From: Diplodia intermedia
Taxonomy: Eukaryota > Ascomycota > Dothideomycetes > Botryosphaeriales > Botryosphaeriaceae
Direction: 5' to 3'
DNA: 64,000 nt
Assembly (NCBI GenBank): GCA_021495925.1
Contig: JAKEKT010000050.1
Span: 1-64,000 of the forward strand
The translations under genes and the position numbers were made by a program. Within the stretch, counting starts at the first letter, position 1, and each line of letters opens with the position of its first letter. The notes beneath the pieces were generated by a model, which was given only the letters and a program-made list of their open reading frames with translations, ran no database searches and was not told the origin of the DNA. Positions 11,290 through 23,700 of the stretch are shown piece by piece.

Positions 11290-13547
11290 ATGTCTGACGT
11301 GGAGGACTGGCGGCAGGACCGCCCCGTGCGGGTTGCGAACTGCTCCGGCTATGCTGGTGAGTGCCCCTATCCGGCCGCGGGTTGCAGCTAATCTTTGCCC
11401 AGTCGATCCGGGATACCACATGCGCTTCCAGGCCGAGCAGGGCGACGTGGACTTCATCACCGGCGACTACCTGGCCGAGTTCAACTTGGGCGACATTGCC
11501 GAAGCCATGGCCGCCGGCGACCACCCGGGCTACGCAGCCACCGCGTGGGACGGCATTGAGCAGACCGTCGACCTTCTGGCCGAGAAAAAGATTAAGCTCG
11601 TAATCAACGGCGGTGCACAAAATCCCAAAGCCTTGGCCGTCAAGACGCAGCAACTGGTAGGTCGGGCATTGCATAAGCGGCCTGGTCCGGGTGCTGATTA
11701 AGGCAGATCACCCAAAGGGGTTATGATCTGAAGGTCGCCTACGTCGAGGGCGACAACCTAACGTCGGTTGTCAAGGAACAGCTCATCCGGGGAGAGCTTC
11801 TGCCCCAGCTCGACTCGGAGAACCCGGACATCCCCACCCCCAAGGATGCCACCGCCCTCGAGAACACCTCGGACCATCCCGTTGTCAGTGCCAATGCATA
11901 CCTGGGCGCTCGCGAGATCAAGGTGGGCCTGGGTCTGGGAGCCGACATCATCATCTGCGGCCGTGTGTCTGACGCATCGCCGGTAAGCACTTCCAAACGC
12001 CAAGCCTCATGGACAAGCACTTACTCTGCGCAGGTGGTTGGTGCTGCTGCGTACTGGCATTCGTGGACTGACCAGGACTTCGACTGTCTGGCGGGCGCTT
12101 TGATCGCGGGGCATCTCATCGAGTGCTCGAGCTTCATCACGGGAGCCAACTACTCTGCATTCTACGAGCATGATCTGGATGACCTCTATGACCTTGTACA
12201 CCCCATCGCAGAGGTTTCTGCCGATGGGACCTGCGTGATCACCAAGCACCAAGCCGGCAAAGGCTTCGTCACTGCCGACACTGTGAAGTGCCAGTTCCTG
12301 TATGAGCTGCAGGGCAACATCTACCTGAACAGTGACGTGAATGCAATCCTCGACGACGTCCAAATAGAAGAGATTGGCCGCAACCGCGTCCGTGTCTCGG
12401 GCATCCGCGGCGCGCCCCCGCCCCCTACCACCAAGCTGGCCATCTTCTACCGCGGCGGCTACCAGAGCGAGCTCCTCGTCAACGCCTGCGGCTACGCCAC
12501 TGCCGAGAAGTTCAAGCTGTATGAGAAAGTCATCCGCAACGGGCTCAGAAAACACGGCGTCCTCGATCAGTTCGACGTGCTCGAGTTCCAGGTGTAAGCG
12601 GCCACCTCCTCCCCGACGCCCCCATCGATTCACTGACCACACCACCAGCATCGGCACGCCAGAAGAGAACCCCCGATCGCAGCTACGAAGCACCACCTAC
12701 CTCCGCATCTTCGCCCAAGCCTCGCGGCCCGACCTGATCTCCACCATCCCCCGAATCGTCAGCGAATACGCCATGCAGCAATTCTCCGGTGCGTCCCCCC
12801 TCCATCTCCATCTCTCCCCCCATCCATCCTTACTAACACCCCATCCCCACCCCTCCAGGCTGGCACTCGACCCGCGACACGCGCACGCACGCGCCCCTCC
12901 CCTTCCTCGCCTACTACGCCGCCCTCTACCCGCAAACGTCGCTGCGCCCAACCGTCAACATGCTGGGCGCGACCGCCGGCATCGCGCGCAGCGTGCTGAC
13001 GACGCCGCCGCCGACCTTCACCAGCTCGCTCGTCGCGCCGCGCGACTCGTACGACACGCCGTCGCCGCTCGCCCCCTCCGCGCTGGGCCCGACGGTGACG
13101 CTGCGGCTCGGCGACGTCGCGCTCGCGCGCTCGGGCGACAAGGGGCCCAACCTGTCCGTCGGCTTCTTCGTGCGCGAATGCCCCTCGGGAGACGTCTCGG
13201 ACCTGGCGTGGAACTGGCTCCGCTCGTTCCTGAGCCGCGAGACCTTCATCACCACCCTCGTCGGCGCCGAGGACTGGTTCGCGTATAATAACGGGGAGGG
13301 CTCGGATGAGCGGGACGCGTATCATGTCGAGCGCGTCGAGTTTGCGAAGATTCGCGCTGTGCATTTCGTCGTGTATGGCTTCTTGGGGAGGGGCGTGGGT
13401 AGCTCGCCACGGTTGGATTGCTTTGCGAAGGGCTTTGCGGATTATGTGAGGGATCGGTGGGTGGAGGTGCCGAGGGCCGTGGCGGCGGCGTTGAGGAGTG
13501 CGGATGGGAGGGTGGTGGAGGCGATTGAGAGGGGGTTGAAGGAGTGA
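11290..13547 (+). CDS. AtuA-like protein (DUF1446, acyclic terpene utilisation family)
   Basis: Six exons: 11290-11356, 11403-11656, 11707-11982, 12034-12593, 12649-12788, 12859-13547; 661 residues. The N-terminal AtuA domain shows VRVANCSGYA at the start, DVDFITGDYLAEFN (about 36-49), KLVINGGAQNP and later GADIIICGRVSDASP. The C-terminal AtuA-type small domain carries LGDVALARSGDKGPN (ARSGDKG at 522-528). In Pseudomonas atuA belongs to the citronellol/geraniol catabolic cluster, but its biochemical step is not settled. Here it is divergently paired with a CoA-transferase, which fits a CoA-thioester route for an isoprenoid or branched acid. Length is normal for fungal members that fuse both domains. 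The exon 4 donor was placed at gtaagc (12594) to keep frame; a GT two bases upstream would not. Confidence 0.88.
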
Positions 13548-14164
13548 GTGGGGGGTGGGAGGTTGAAGACGGGGGAGTATGTGCGTGGAGAGTATATATC
13601 CTTTTCTTGACGTTGGTAGAGCTAAGTACACATCTTTGATGTATAAAGAAGCGTTTTGTCTGCAATTAGAGCAGATACGGGCATGTAGCTGTAAAGTCAA
13701 ACTGTATATTGACTACTCACGCAGCTCGAGGGAAATCCGATTTGCCAATCATGCTGGCGGACACGGTCGCTACATGTATCGACGGCTCAATATTGATTTG
13801 TGATCCTACAGGCACGTGGTCGAAGCGGAAGACGCTCAGGGGCCCGTGAGCGATAACACAGGAGAGCAACACACTCACTTCTCAACCTCTAGCCCTCTAG
13901 TCCATCGGAATTTTCACCGCCCTCTGATCCTGCCTCGCTCAAAGAATGAGATCTACATGACGTGGGCTTGTAGTCGAATGTTCGATCAAGCCACGTCTGT
14001 TCCAACTGGGCTGACCGAGATCCAACCACCGGCACACGGACCCGGCGCCCAGCCAAAACTCCGACCACCACCTTGAAACAAATTAAATCAACCGAAAGCC
14101 CCTCGTTCTTGCGTCCCCCCATGTTTCCCATCCGTCCAGCGCCAACCCTCGACACCCGGCAACC
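13548..14164. other. Intergenic
   Basis: 3' flank of the AtuA-like gene and upstream region of the next plus-strand gene. No supported gene or site. Confidence 0.6.
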
Positions 14165-15295
14165 ATGGGCAAGCACTCGAACTTCCTGAGCAAGACGCTC
14201 AAGACCATCCCTTATCCCAAAAAGGGATCGGATCGACGACTCGGAAAGGACAAGGTCTCGCAGCTGGAAGAAGAGCTCGCACAGCACAAGCGGCAGGAGC
14301 AAATCAGCAGCAAGCAGCTCGCCGACGCGCGGGCGGAGAGCGCGCTCTGGCAGAAGAAATACGACCAACTCCACGCCATGGTCGGCCGGCACGTATGCGA
14401 ACAACAACAACAACAACCACCCAAGGACCCTCAACCACCGATCCCGCAGCGCCGCAGCACCACCAAAACCCTCTCAAGCCACCCACCGCTTCCGGCCACC
14501 CCGGAGGAAGACGACCACCCCAGCGCCCCGTCGCCGCCCGCCATCGCCGCCGCCGCCGTGGCCGTGGCCGACCACCCAGCGAAACCCACCACCCACTCGC
14601 CCGCCCTCACCCTCACCCTCCCCGCCCCATCCGGCCACCACCACCAACCACCGGACGACGACAACGACTCCCCCACCCTCTCCACCACCACAACCCTCTG
14701 CACCCCCTCGTCCCCATCCCCATCCCGCAACCACCCCAACCACGAAACCTACACCCCCTCCCCCCGCCTCGCCACCATCCCCGCCCTCTTCGCCCTCTCC
14801 GCCCTCACCCGCCTCGCCCAGCGCGCCCCCGTCCACCCCACCACCTGCCTCGACGCCGCCGGGGTCGGCACCGGCACCGGCACCGGCACCCTGCTGCACG
14901 CGGGCGGCGGCGGCGGCATCGTCCTCAAGCTGCTGGGCGCGAACATCATCCTCGTCGCCGTGTTGGGCGAGGGGGCGCGGTGGATGTGGTTGTGTTCGTC
15001 GTCATCGTCCTCTTCAGAGGAGGAGGAGTCGAAGGCGGAGTCGGAGTCTAAGGCGGTGGTGGGGGCGGGGGCGGGGGGGTTTTGTGATGGTGATGGTGAT
15101 GGTGGTGGTGATGACGGGGAGGGGGAGAGGGATGGTGGTGGTGGTGGTGTGGGGGAAGAGGAAGGGCGGCGGCGGCGGCGGCATCTCTGGGCCTACGTGT
15201 CTGCTGTTTGCGACGAGGCGTGGTGCGTGCTGCTCATGGCTATCCTGGCGTTTGCGCTGCTGTTGTTTGAGGTGCGGGATTTCGCTTTTGTGTAG
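14165..15295 (+). CDS. Unknown protein: coiled coil, Pro/Thr/Ser-rich middle, two C-terminal hydrophobic segments
   Basis: Single exon, 376 residues; I do not recognise the family. The start at the ATG in a CAACCATGGGC context gives a basic N-terminus, MGKHSNFLSKTLKTIPYPKK. Residues about 30-70 form a charged heptad-like helix (KVSQLEEELAQHKRQ onward), then a Gln run and some 130 residues rich in Pro, Thr, Ser and His. A hydrophobic segment LKLLGANIILVAVLG follows a Gly run; after a Ser run and Glu/Gly-rich linker comes WCVLLMAILAFALLLFEV next to the end. The pattern suggests a tail-anchored or hairpin membrane protein with a cytosolic disordered part. The Gly/Asp-rich stretch near 15080-15180 is simple-sequence DNA, so the exact tail could differ. 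Confidence 0.6.
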   Translation: MGKHSNFLSKTLKTIPYPKKGSDRRLGKDKVSQLEEELAQHKRQEQISSKQLADARAESALWQKKYDQLHAMVGRHVCEQQQQQPPKDPQPPIPQRRSTTKTLSSHPPLPATPEEDDHPSAPSPPAIAAAAVAVADHPAKPTTHSPALTLTLPAPSGHHHQPPDDDNDSPTLSTTTTLCTPSSPSPSRNHPNHETYTPSPRLATIPALFALSALTRLAQRAPVHPTTCLDAAGVGTGTGTGTLLHAGGGGGIVLKLLGANIILVAVLGEGARWMWLCSSSSSSSEEEESKAESESKAVVGAGAGGFCDGDGDGGGDDGEGERDGGGGGVGEEEGRRRRRHLWAYVSAVCDEAWCVLLMAILAFALLLFEVRDFAFV

Positions 15296-16806
15296 GGGGG
15301 AGGGGGGAGGAGAGAGAGAGAGGGAAGAGATATCCGTATACGGTAAAACGCCTGTCGGATGTGAGAGGATGGGTGGCGGCGAGATTTTGAGTCCGTCTCC
15401 CTTTTTTTTTTTTTATGTTGTTGTTCCTCATGATTTCCCCCGGTGGATGACGACAGCTTTCACGGCTCGCAGGGGCGAAGAAGATGAGGAAGAGGAAGAG
15501 TTTTAATGAGCTTTTTTCACGACCCTTTTTCCCTTTCTCCGTTCGAAGACGATATGAATTTAATGTAAAACCTTTATTCTCTCAAGCGCTGCAGCGCTTG
15601 TTCTTCGCGGAGGGCGAGAGAGAGAGAGCCTAATGTACATACATACATACATACAACATCAGTTGCATTACCACTTCTGCAAACCACGAATATCAGTAAA
15701 TTCACGTCAAGATCCTCCAACCAACCCCAGCACGAATCTAAGAGCAGGAAAAAAAAACCTTATCATTGCCACAATCGACTCGAGATATACAACCTTGCAA
15801 GGCCCGTCCCTACCCAATCTGGTGACGTAAGCACACACCATACACATTGCCTAAACACAGACCAACTCAAAGACGTACGAAGACACTCACTCCTCCCACT
15901 CCGCTCACAACGCCCCCACCCGAATGAAGCAGCTCCATGATAGAACACAACACGAGGCACAAGGAAGAAGGGAGGGGGAGGGAAACGCCGCCGCTGACCA
16001 CGACCCTAACATCTCTCTGAATTGAACAAAGCCATGAGGACGTTGCAAAAGAAATGCGAACAAGGAACAGATACTCTGCATATTGTACAAATGGGGGGTC
16101 AGGGTAGGGTAGGGTAGGGAGGGCGAAAATAACCAATGTGTGAAAACTTCAAAGCAATGAAGATTCGATAACATCCCATCTTCAGCAGCACTTTGATAAC
16201 AAAAAAAGAGGTGATCATCACGACCAACGACAACAACCCTATTTGGCTTCGGCATCCAATGTCCGCGCGCTGGGGTTCCAGACGACGCAAATCCTCACAA
16301 AACAACAAAATTCCCCGAGTAACAAGAACAAGAAGAAAAGTCATGTCGCTACCAGCATGGGGAGCAATCGATCGCTCCCTCTCTCCCCCGCCTATCAAAT
16401 CCTGGAGAAGAACCAACGAGCTCATATCCACAGCAAATTGCGCAAAGCCATTTCGCTAATCCCGCCAAACCAATCGCGAGACGCTACTGAATCAAGGCGC
16501 ACCCTGCTCGCGGTTAAAGAGCCATCAAGCGTGAGAATGAACATGCAGAAACGAGCAGATAAAAGAAAAAGGTGGGTGTTCAAGGCGCCGTGCTAACCTT
16601 GTTCGGAAGAAACGCCAGTCGCTGGAATAATGAGAACCGGGCAGGAACAAGACCCATGCTGTACAAGGGGGGCGAAGCAGGCCGATAACTACATGAATGA
16701 GAATAACGCAATGCAACGGGGTGAATCCAAGTTTGGTCCAGTCATGAGCAAAATGTGAAGAGAAAAAGAGACTCGTTCGCCGTGACTCGGATCAACGTTG
16801 GCAGCT
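15296..16806. other. Intergenic between convergent genes
   Basis: 3' flanks of the unknown plus-strand gene and of the RhoGAP (-). AT-richer than the coding DNA. It holds a polypyrimidine tract near 15400, an ACAT microsatellite (15635-15654) and an AGGGT iteration (16101-16119). No supported gene. Confidence 0.6.
15635..15654. repeat. (ACAT)n microsatellite
   Basis: About five ACAT/CATA units in the 3' intergenic region between convergent genes. Confidence 0.85.
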
Positions 16807-19800
16807 TTACAGTTGGTTCGGAACCTCGGCCTCGGGGGCGAAGATTGCCTTGTTGTGTTCCAAAAGCGCTTGGATTGCTGTGCGTTGCGGTCCCATGTCC
16901 GTCATCTCACGCTCGATCGTCTGCGGGCGCATGACGGTCGGAGCGAAAACGACAGCAATGTTGACGGCCGTCATCTGTACCAAGTCAGCAAACTGTCCCG
17001 GAATCCATGTAGGAACTACTCACCAAGTTGTCCTTCTTGTGTTCCATCACACGGGCCAGATGGAAGACGAGGAACTCAAGGCAGTCCCTGTGGTGCTGCG
17101 GAAGACTATCGATGGCCAAACGCATGGCCGGGACAAGCTTCTCAATGTCCTGGTGGAACGCACCAGCGGCCAAAAGCTCATCGTAGACTTCGAACGTGAT
17201 CAGAGGGTTAGGCAGTCTGCGGAAGTACTGCTTGAGAGCAGAAGTGACGGCGTGAATGTCCAGATCCGGGTCTGAAATGTCGTATTCGGCCTCCTTCTCG
17301 AACCCAGCGCGCACCTGGTTGACCTGGCCGGAACCACCACTCTTGCGGTAGATGCCTTCAACATCAACACCTGCAGATCTGTTAATACACCAAAGCGCCT
17401 TCTGTCACAGCCAAGTCTTGTTCGTGCATACCTCTGAGCTCCACCTCCTGAATACACCTGCGGACAATGCTCGGAATAGTAGCCTTCTCAAATTCACAGC
17501 GCTCGGATAGATCGGAGCCAAACAAGCCCTCCGCGGCAGACAATTGAGTCGTGCTGTTGTTGTGGTTGTGCACAGGCTTCTGCATCGGCTTCTGACCGGC
17601 CTTTTGGCTTCCACCGAAGAAGCCACCGAAACCGCGGTCACCAGCCTTCTGGGCCGCCGACGGCTCAAGCGATGGCGTGGCACCGGGTTGCAAAGCGCCG
17701 TAGGGTGCTCCTCCGACGGTGAGGGCGTCATGCTGGTGCATCGGCTGGGACGCGAAAGCTCCCTTAAGACCCTTTGTGACGTTCTTGGCGACGGCTTGAC
17801 CGCCCTTCTTCCAGTTGAACTTGTTCGCCTTCGGCTTGATTTGGATAACCCTAGGCTGGAGCACAGTACTCTCATCCATGTTGTCGGCGAGCTGGTTCAT
17901 CTGGTGCTCTTGCACGGCCTTCTGGATCTCGGTAATGGAAACGTCCTTGTCTTTGCCGTTGTTCAGCTGAATGCCAAGGGCGTTGTTGGCTTGGCCATTA
18001 GCGCCGCGGTTGGAGGACTTGTACAAGTCCTGAATAGTTTGCACAAGCTGGTTGTTGAGCTCGGCCAGCTGCATGTTCTTCTGGCTGAGTGACTCGTACT
18101 CCTGGTAGCCCTTGTCCTTCATCTTGATGAGGTTGAAGATGTCGTCGTTCACCTCGTTGCGCTTCTGGACGAGCTCTTCTATCTCAGCCTTGACCTTGGC
18201 CTTGAATTTCTCCAACTCAGAAGCAAAGTCGCGGAAGAATGCGGACTGGAATGTCTGGAGATCCAGAGGCCGCTGCTGATCCTTGGCCGCCTTCAAATGC
18301 TCCGTCATGATGTCCAACTCACGCATGACTACCTCGCGCTGGGTATCCAAAACAGCGATGGTCGATCGCTTCTCCTTCAGTTCCGAATTCACCTGTTTCA
18401 TATCAGAAGATTTGCTGGCCGATTCATTAAGCTTGTTCACGTCAGTCTCAAGCTCGGCAATGCGTTGATGCGCCTGGCGGAGCTGGGCTCTAAGGTAAGC
18501 AGATTCATCCTTGGTATCCGGGGAGGCGGAAGATGGGCTGCCGATGTCCACCGAACCATTGTGTGGCGATTTCCACTTTTGCGAAAGTGATGACCTGGAT
18601 CCTCTGTCACTAAAACTGCGGCCATGTTTAACGGCATTCGAAACGCGTCGGAGAACTGACGAGTGATTTTCTTCGTTATCCATGAAGATGCGAGCCATGT
18701 CTTCATCAACCGAAAAGTCGCCACCGGCACTGTAGCGAAGGAGCGACGGGGACATCGGGTGCGTCGATCCGTCACTGATGGTGCTGCTGATCGAATCCTG
18801 CGGGCGATGGCTTCCGCTGCCCTGGGGCGGGTGCGGTGGAGCCCTGGGCGTCGTGAACGACTCACCAGCGTTGTTGGAGCCAACGACTGGGCGCGAGCCG
18901 GATCGGGGAAGCGGGCCATCCATAATGCTCCTAGAGGTTGGTGATTCCACGGGCTTGGAGATGGTTAGACCACCGTTCATCTGCGTCAGCGTGTTGAGAT
19001 CACGATTAGCAAGAGCAGAGCTGGCTGAAGCTTTGCGTTCATGACCAGCTCGGGGGCCCGTGGGCGTAGAAGGCGAGGAATGACCTCCCATGCTCGACCT
19101 GTGCTGCGCACCAAGGGAATCACCTCTCTTAGGCCGATCAATGGCCGAAGCTGAATACGGAGCGGACATGGGCTGTGGCTCGTCCGTGCGTTCGTAGTCC
19201 TGCGATGTGGGGGTGTAGCTGGAGTTCGTCGAGACAGGAGAGGTGATGTTACTCGACTCCGAGAGATCCTTCCGAGCTGACGATGCGCTATCATCAGGAG
19301 AGCGGATGTCGGACCTCGACCGAGTCCTGGTCGTCTTCCTGTCTTTCGGCACCTCCTGCAACTTGAACCCTTCACCCAACGACCCCGCGGTAGAAGCTGA
19401 AGTGGAGTGCTGGGCACGAGGCCGGTCGTTGCCAGCGCTAGGTGAGGAGTTCGCGGATGGCACATCTCTACGACGCACGGTGTCGACACGGTCTCCCGAC
19501 ATAGCCCGGCCCTTCTCCTGGAAGGCGATGTGAGGGCTCGACGTAGACTTGCTCCTCCGCTCCTGCGAGCTAGACCTCGAGGACCCACGGCTCTCTTTCA
19601 ATAGCTCGCGGTGAGACGTTGTGCCAGGCTTCCCGCCATTGAAGTAATCCCGCTGGTTCTTCTTGTCCTCCTCTATATTGTACGTCCTGCTGTCGGCCAA
19701 TGGAGAGGGACCGGGGGCAGGGTTCGGGTCGAGGGCGAAAGGCACATTTGCGAACATGCCATCTGGGTCGTCGAAGTTCGTGGACATAGGCATCGCCGAC

Positions 19801-20721
19801 CTTCTCTTCTCCCTGTAGGTACTGGCGGGCAGAGTTTGCGGTTCTGCGACATCCGTCAGCGCTTCAATTTCACCGCCACCACGCGCGACCTTACCATTGC
19901 GGCTGTCGGCCGACGCGGGCGAAGCTTCGCGGCGCAGATTTGCGTTGGCGCCAGACGTCGCAGCGCGCGGGCGATGCGGGAGCTCGTCTGGAGTCTCGAT
20001 TTCCGGAGGAGTCTCCAAGTCCGGCGAGAAAGAGCTGGCGGCGGCGTGAGAGGCGCCGGGAGGCAAGGCGGGAAGCGACTTGTCTAGCACCACCGGGGCC
20101 TTGCTTTCGGCCAGTTGTCGATTAGCCTTGGTTTTTTTCCGCCGTCGAGCCATGAGCGATTCATGACAGCTCATGCAGAAGATGCCCTGAGAGGTCCTCG
20201 CATAGCGGAGGTTCTCGATCTTGCGCTTGCAGTTGCGGCATCGGAAGCAGCTCGCACAGAAGGCCTGGTCGCCGGTGAGAATGGCGAGATCTTCAATCTT
20301 GTTGTTGCAGGCGCTGCAGCTGTAGGTGCAATTGTTGCAGATGAGGGAGCCGTCGCCGAGCAGGAGGAGGTTCGCGTCCGAGTCGAGCAGCGTGCCGCAG
20401 GTGTTGCAGCGGAAGCAGTCAATGTGCCACCGGTTGCCAGCTGCGGGCTCATCGTCAGTATCGCACATGGCGGCGGGGGAACGCGCGTCTCGGGGCCGGA
20501 CGAGATGGCCACGCGGGGAGCTTTGCGGGTCAGGGGAGTGAGGAATTCGTGCATACCTAGCTCGAAGGCCTTGCCTTCTTCCAAGATCTAGCAAGACATT
20601 AGCGACGTTCTTGGATCCCAATTGAGCGACGGAGGAGTACCTCGCCGCAGCCCTTGCAGTGGTAGATGACGTCCATCTCATCCATGCCGGGCGAGTCTGG
20701 GTAGGCGCCGGGGGACTCCAT
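16807..20721 (-). CDS. LIM-LIM-RhoGAP protein (Rga1/Rga2-like)
   Basis: Five exons: 20721-20641, 20587-20557, 20440-17432, 17370-17024, 16974-16807; 1211 residues. Two LIM zinc domains open the protein: C22-x2-C25-x17-H43-x2-C46-x2-C49-x2-C52 and onward through CNNCTYSCSACNNK, then a second set ending FCMSCHESLMARRRKK. The ligands of LIM 1 are spread over three exons, which fixes the first two introns. About 550 Ser/Pro-rich, probably disordered residues follow, then a long coiled coil (YLRAQLRQAHQRIAELETDV onward), a basic KANKFNWKKGG patch, and a C-terminal RhoGAP domain with GIYRKSG (arginine finger R1049) and NIAVVFAPTVMRP. This is the layout of yeast Rga1/Rga2, GAPs for Cdc42 acting in polarity and septation. 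A three-LIM Lrg1 type is less likely because only two LIMs are seen. Confidence 0.93.
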
Positions 20722-23700
20722 GGTGGCGGCGTGCAGCAAAGGGTCGTCTGCCCGGCCAGCAGGGAGTGTGGGAGTGGATCGTGTCGCGCGAGGGCGGCGG
20801 AGCGGGTTGGCCCAGGGGAGCGGTAGGGCTGCGCCTGTCGCGGACGGCGGGCGCGCTCGCGGAGGGAGAGGCTCTACGGGCGGGCTGGATTAAGGGAGGC
20901 CGCTTTTGGAGGACGGAGAGCAATTGCGGGCGCTCGCATGACAGGGCGGGCGGGCGATGGGGAAGCGTGCGGCCTGCTTGGGCCCGTCTCAGCGGCGGCG
21001 GAGGGTTGTCGTACGGTCGCAGGCTCGCAGCCGTGTGGAGGGCGTCGAGCGAGCGATGGCGATGGTCTGGGTAATCGAGCCCGGGGGGACGACTGGGCTG
21101 CGCGCCGCTAGCTAAACCACAAGCGTATTAAGTTTCAGGGTCCGCAGCAGCACCCACGTCTCCTTCACGCCCACGACCCCCATAATAATAAGGTAAGCAT
21201 GCGCGGGTGCCGCGTGGGCCACGGGCGCCCGCTGCTGCTCTGGTGCTCGCCAGCCCGCCCAGGCTGTTCTTATCGCGCTGCACAGCTAATCCTCCGCCTG
21301 CTCATCTGCACGCGGGCGAATGAGCGGCAGCACCAACCGCAGCCACGCCGCAGTCAGCGAGGGGCAGAGCGCGGCGGCGCTGGCACCCTGCCGCTGCAGT
21401 CGCGATGCAGCCATCGGGCATCTTGAAACTTGACGCGCACTGCCCGCGCCAATGGCCGCCGCGCGCATGCCGCAGTGCCGCAGTGCCCGCCCAGCGCCGC
21501 CCCGGCGATCCGTAGTCGCATGCCGCCGCGCATGTTTCTGCTTGCGGCTGCGACTCTGAGCAACACGCGCTTGACGGCTGTCTGTACGACGGCGAGTCAG
21601 GCGCCGGCCAGCCAGCACAACCCACGATGGCCGTCTAACGTTAGCTGGTGCGGCAGGGCAGCCACGGCGGCGGCGGTCCGGCCACTCAGCGTCAGCCCGC
21701 GTGCAAAAATAGCCGCTCCAGGCCGTGCTTGCTGCTGCCGGGCCCGTTTACGTGATCTGCTGCCGGCCGGGCTGGCGGCCTCCATCTCATCACACCGGGC
21801 AGCCAGCCGCGCCGCTGAGTCGCTGCGGCCGCGTAGGGCCTTGAAACCGGCAGCCCTGGGCGCGGTCTGGATGGTGTTTCAGGAGGGCGTACCGGCTGCC
21901 CCCCTGCACACGTGTCTTGCTGCCGTTCCCGTCCGCTCTCGCGGGTCGCAGGAATGCTCTCTGCGCAAGCAGCAACGTCGACGGATCTCCAAATTTGCAG
22001 GATCTGGATCTGTCACAGAGCTCATCTCCCGCCGCCCGTGCGCCGTCATGGCTATGTTCACTACACCCATCGGTTCCACTCCGAGCCCGCTGGGAGATGC
22101 CGACCCTCTGTCCTGTTCGGGCTGGAGTATCCACGGCCGCCGACCCGAAGTGTTTCGCCCTTCATAAGGGCAGGGCAAGTTCCGCCTTCGCCAGATCCAG
22201 ATCCAACTCAGGTCCGTCTGCAGGGCCCCCTCGGAGACGGCCGCTATCGAGGGTGAGCACTGCGGGAGAGGCTTGCGCACGCTCGGGGACAGCAGCCACG
22301 GTTGCCGGTCCCGATAGCTCACAGCTTCGGATATTAGCCGCTGCTGTCCCCGCATTTTGCTGCCTCGGGCATTGGCTCGTAAATGGCGACCACCGGACTC
22401 CTACTTATAGCAACATTGATGTTTCGTGAAACATCTCGGACGGCTGACGATCGTTGCCCCGAGTCCGTGTAAAGGGGCCCTTCCGTTCGAGTATTCCAAA
22501 AAGATTACCCGCTATCAATGCCCTTGACCAGCTGCTTCAGAAGGGGGCTGTACCGGCGTCGTGGAGAGAACCGTCTCGCTCCCAAGCTGAGCTGACCATC
22601 GGTGCCTGCATGAATGCAGTTCAGCGTGTGATATGGAAGCCCGGCAGAGCACCGCAGCACGCCGTTATTCTAATCCCTCAAGCCATCAGGCGTAGTCCTT
22701 CTGCCTCCTTCCAAACAGCACATCTGATTGACCCGGCCAGTCACTTCTCGGCCACCGTCGCACCGAGCGGGCTAGACATGTGTTCTCGTGGGTGACCCCT
22801 CGTAGACGTCACTCACCACCTGCATCGTCCCGATGCTGCATACGCCGCTGCCACGCAGCAGCAAGAGACAGGCACGTACGACCGGCCCCGCATGCGTGAG
22901 GCCTCTTCGAAGAAGCCTTGGTCCCCGGCCAGTGAACAACCAAAGTCTACCACCCTTCATACCAAACACCCTCTTATTCCCACGAATAATGGCCATCCAC
23001 TAGTCTCTCCCGAACGCCTTGCCCCTGCGTCTCCCGCGCCCTCAGATCCCGCGCCGCGTTCCTGCTGCTCGACCTTCCCCCATCATTTCCTGCGCGTCAT
23101 CCCGTATTGCGTCGAGAGTCGCTTATGCTTCTTCATGCGCGCAAGCAGCACTCCCTGGCCACGACAGCCGACAGAAAGGAAAAAGATTAAGCAAGGCGAG
23201 CAACAATCCAATAAACGCATGCACCACCCCCCCATAAACGGACACCCCAGAACCCTCCACTTCCCCACCCGGGCACCCGTTCCACCTACTTTCCCAATCC
23301 GTCGCCGCAAGCCCCCTATAACAGCCCTCCGCTATTGTTCACGGCCAGGCACACAAGCCCCCCATGCCACGCATGCACGCATGCGGCGCGGGGAGGGAGG
23401 GGGGGTGGAAAAGGAGGGGGGGTAGACCGGGGGGGTTAGCGAGATGCAGTGCTAGCAAGCACCACACCCACCACCCCCTGTGGCGTTTTTCCTCACTCAC
23501 CCACACACACATCCTTCTTCCAACCGCACGCGTTCGTGTTTCCCATCTCCCACATCTGCCGGAAGCCGGTCGTGACATCTGCCCCCTTCCCGCCGCCCGC
23601 CCACGTGCAGACGCGGCATGAACCGCTGCAACATGTAAGCACACGCCTCGCTGACTTTGTGTCAGTAGTCGTGAGACACGACGGCGGCGAGCCACTCACA

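Noticed and set aside
12759..13700. 313-codon minus-strand frame
   Set aside because: Antisense to the last exons of the AtuA-like gene.
16101..16119. AGGGT iteration resembling telomeric repeat
   Set aside because: Unit is five bases, not TTAGGG, only about four copies, and it lies between ordinary genes.
21430..22167. 245-codon plus-strand frame in the gene desert
   Set aside because: Overlaps several equally long frames on both strands, no domain, composition of random GC-rich DNA.
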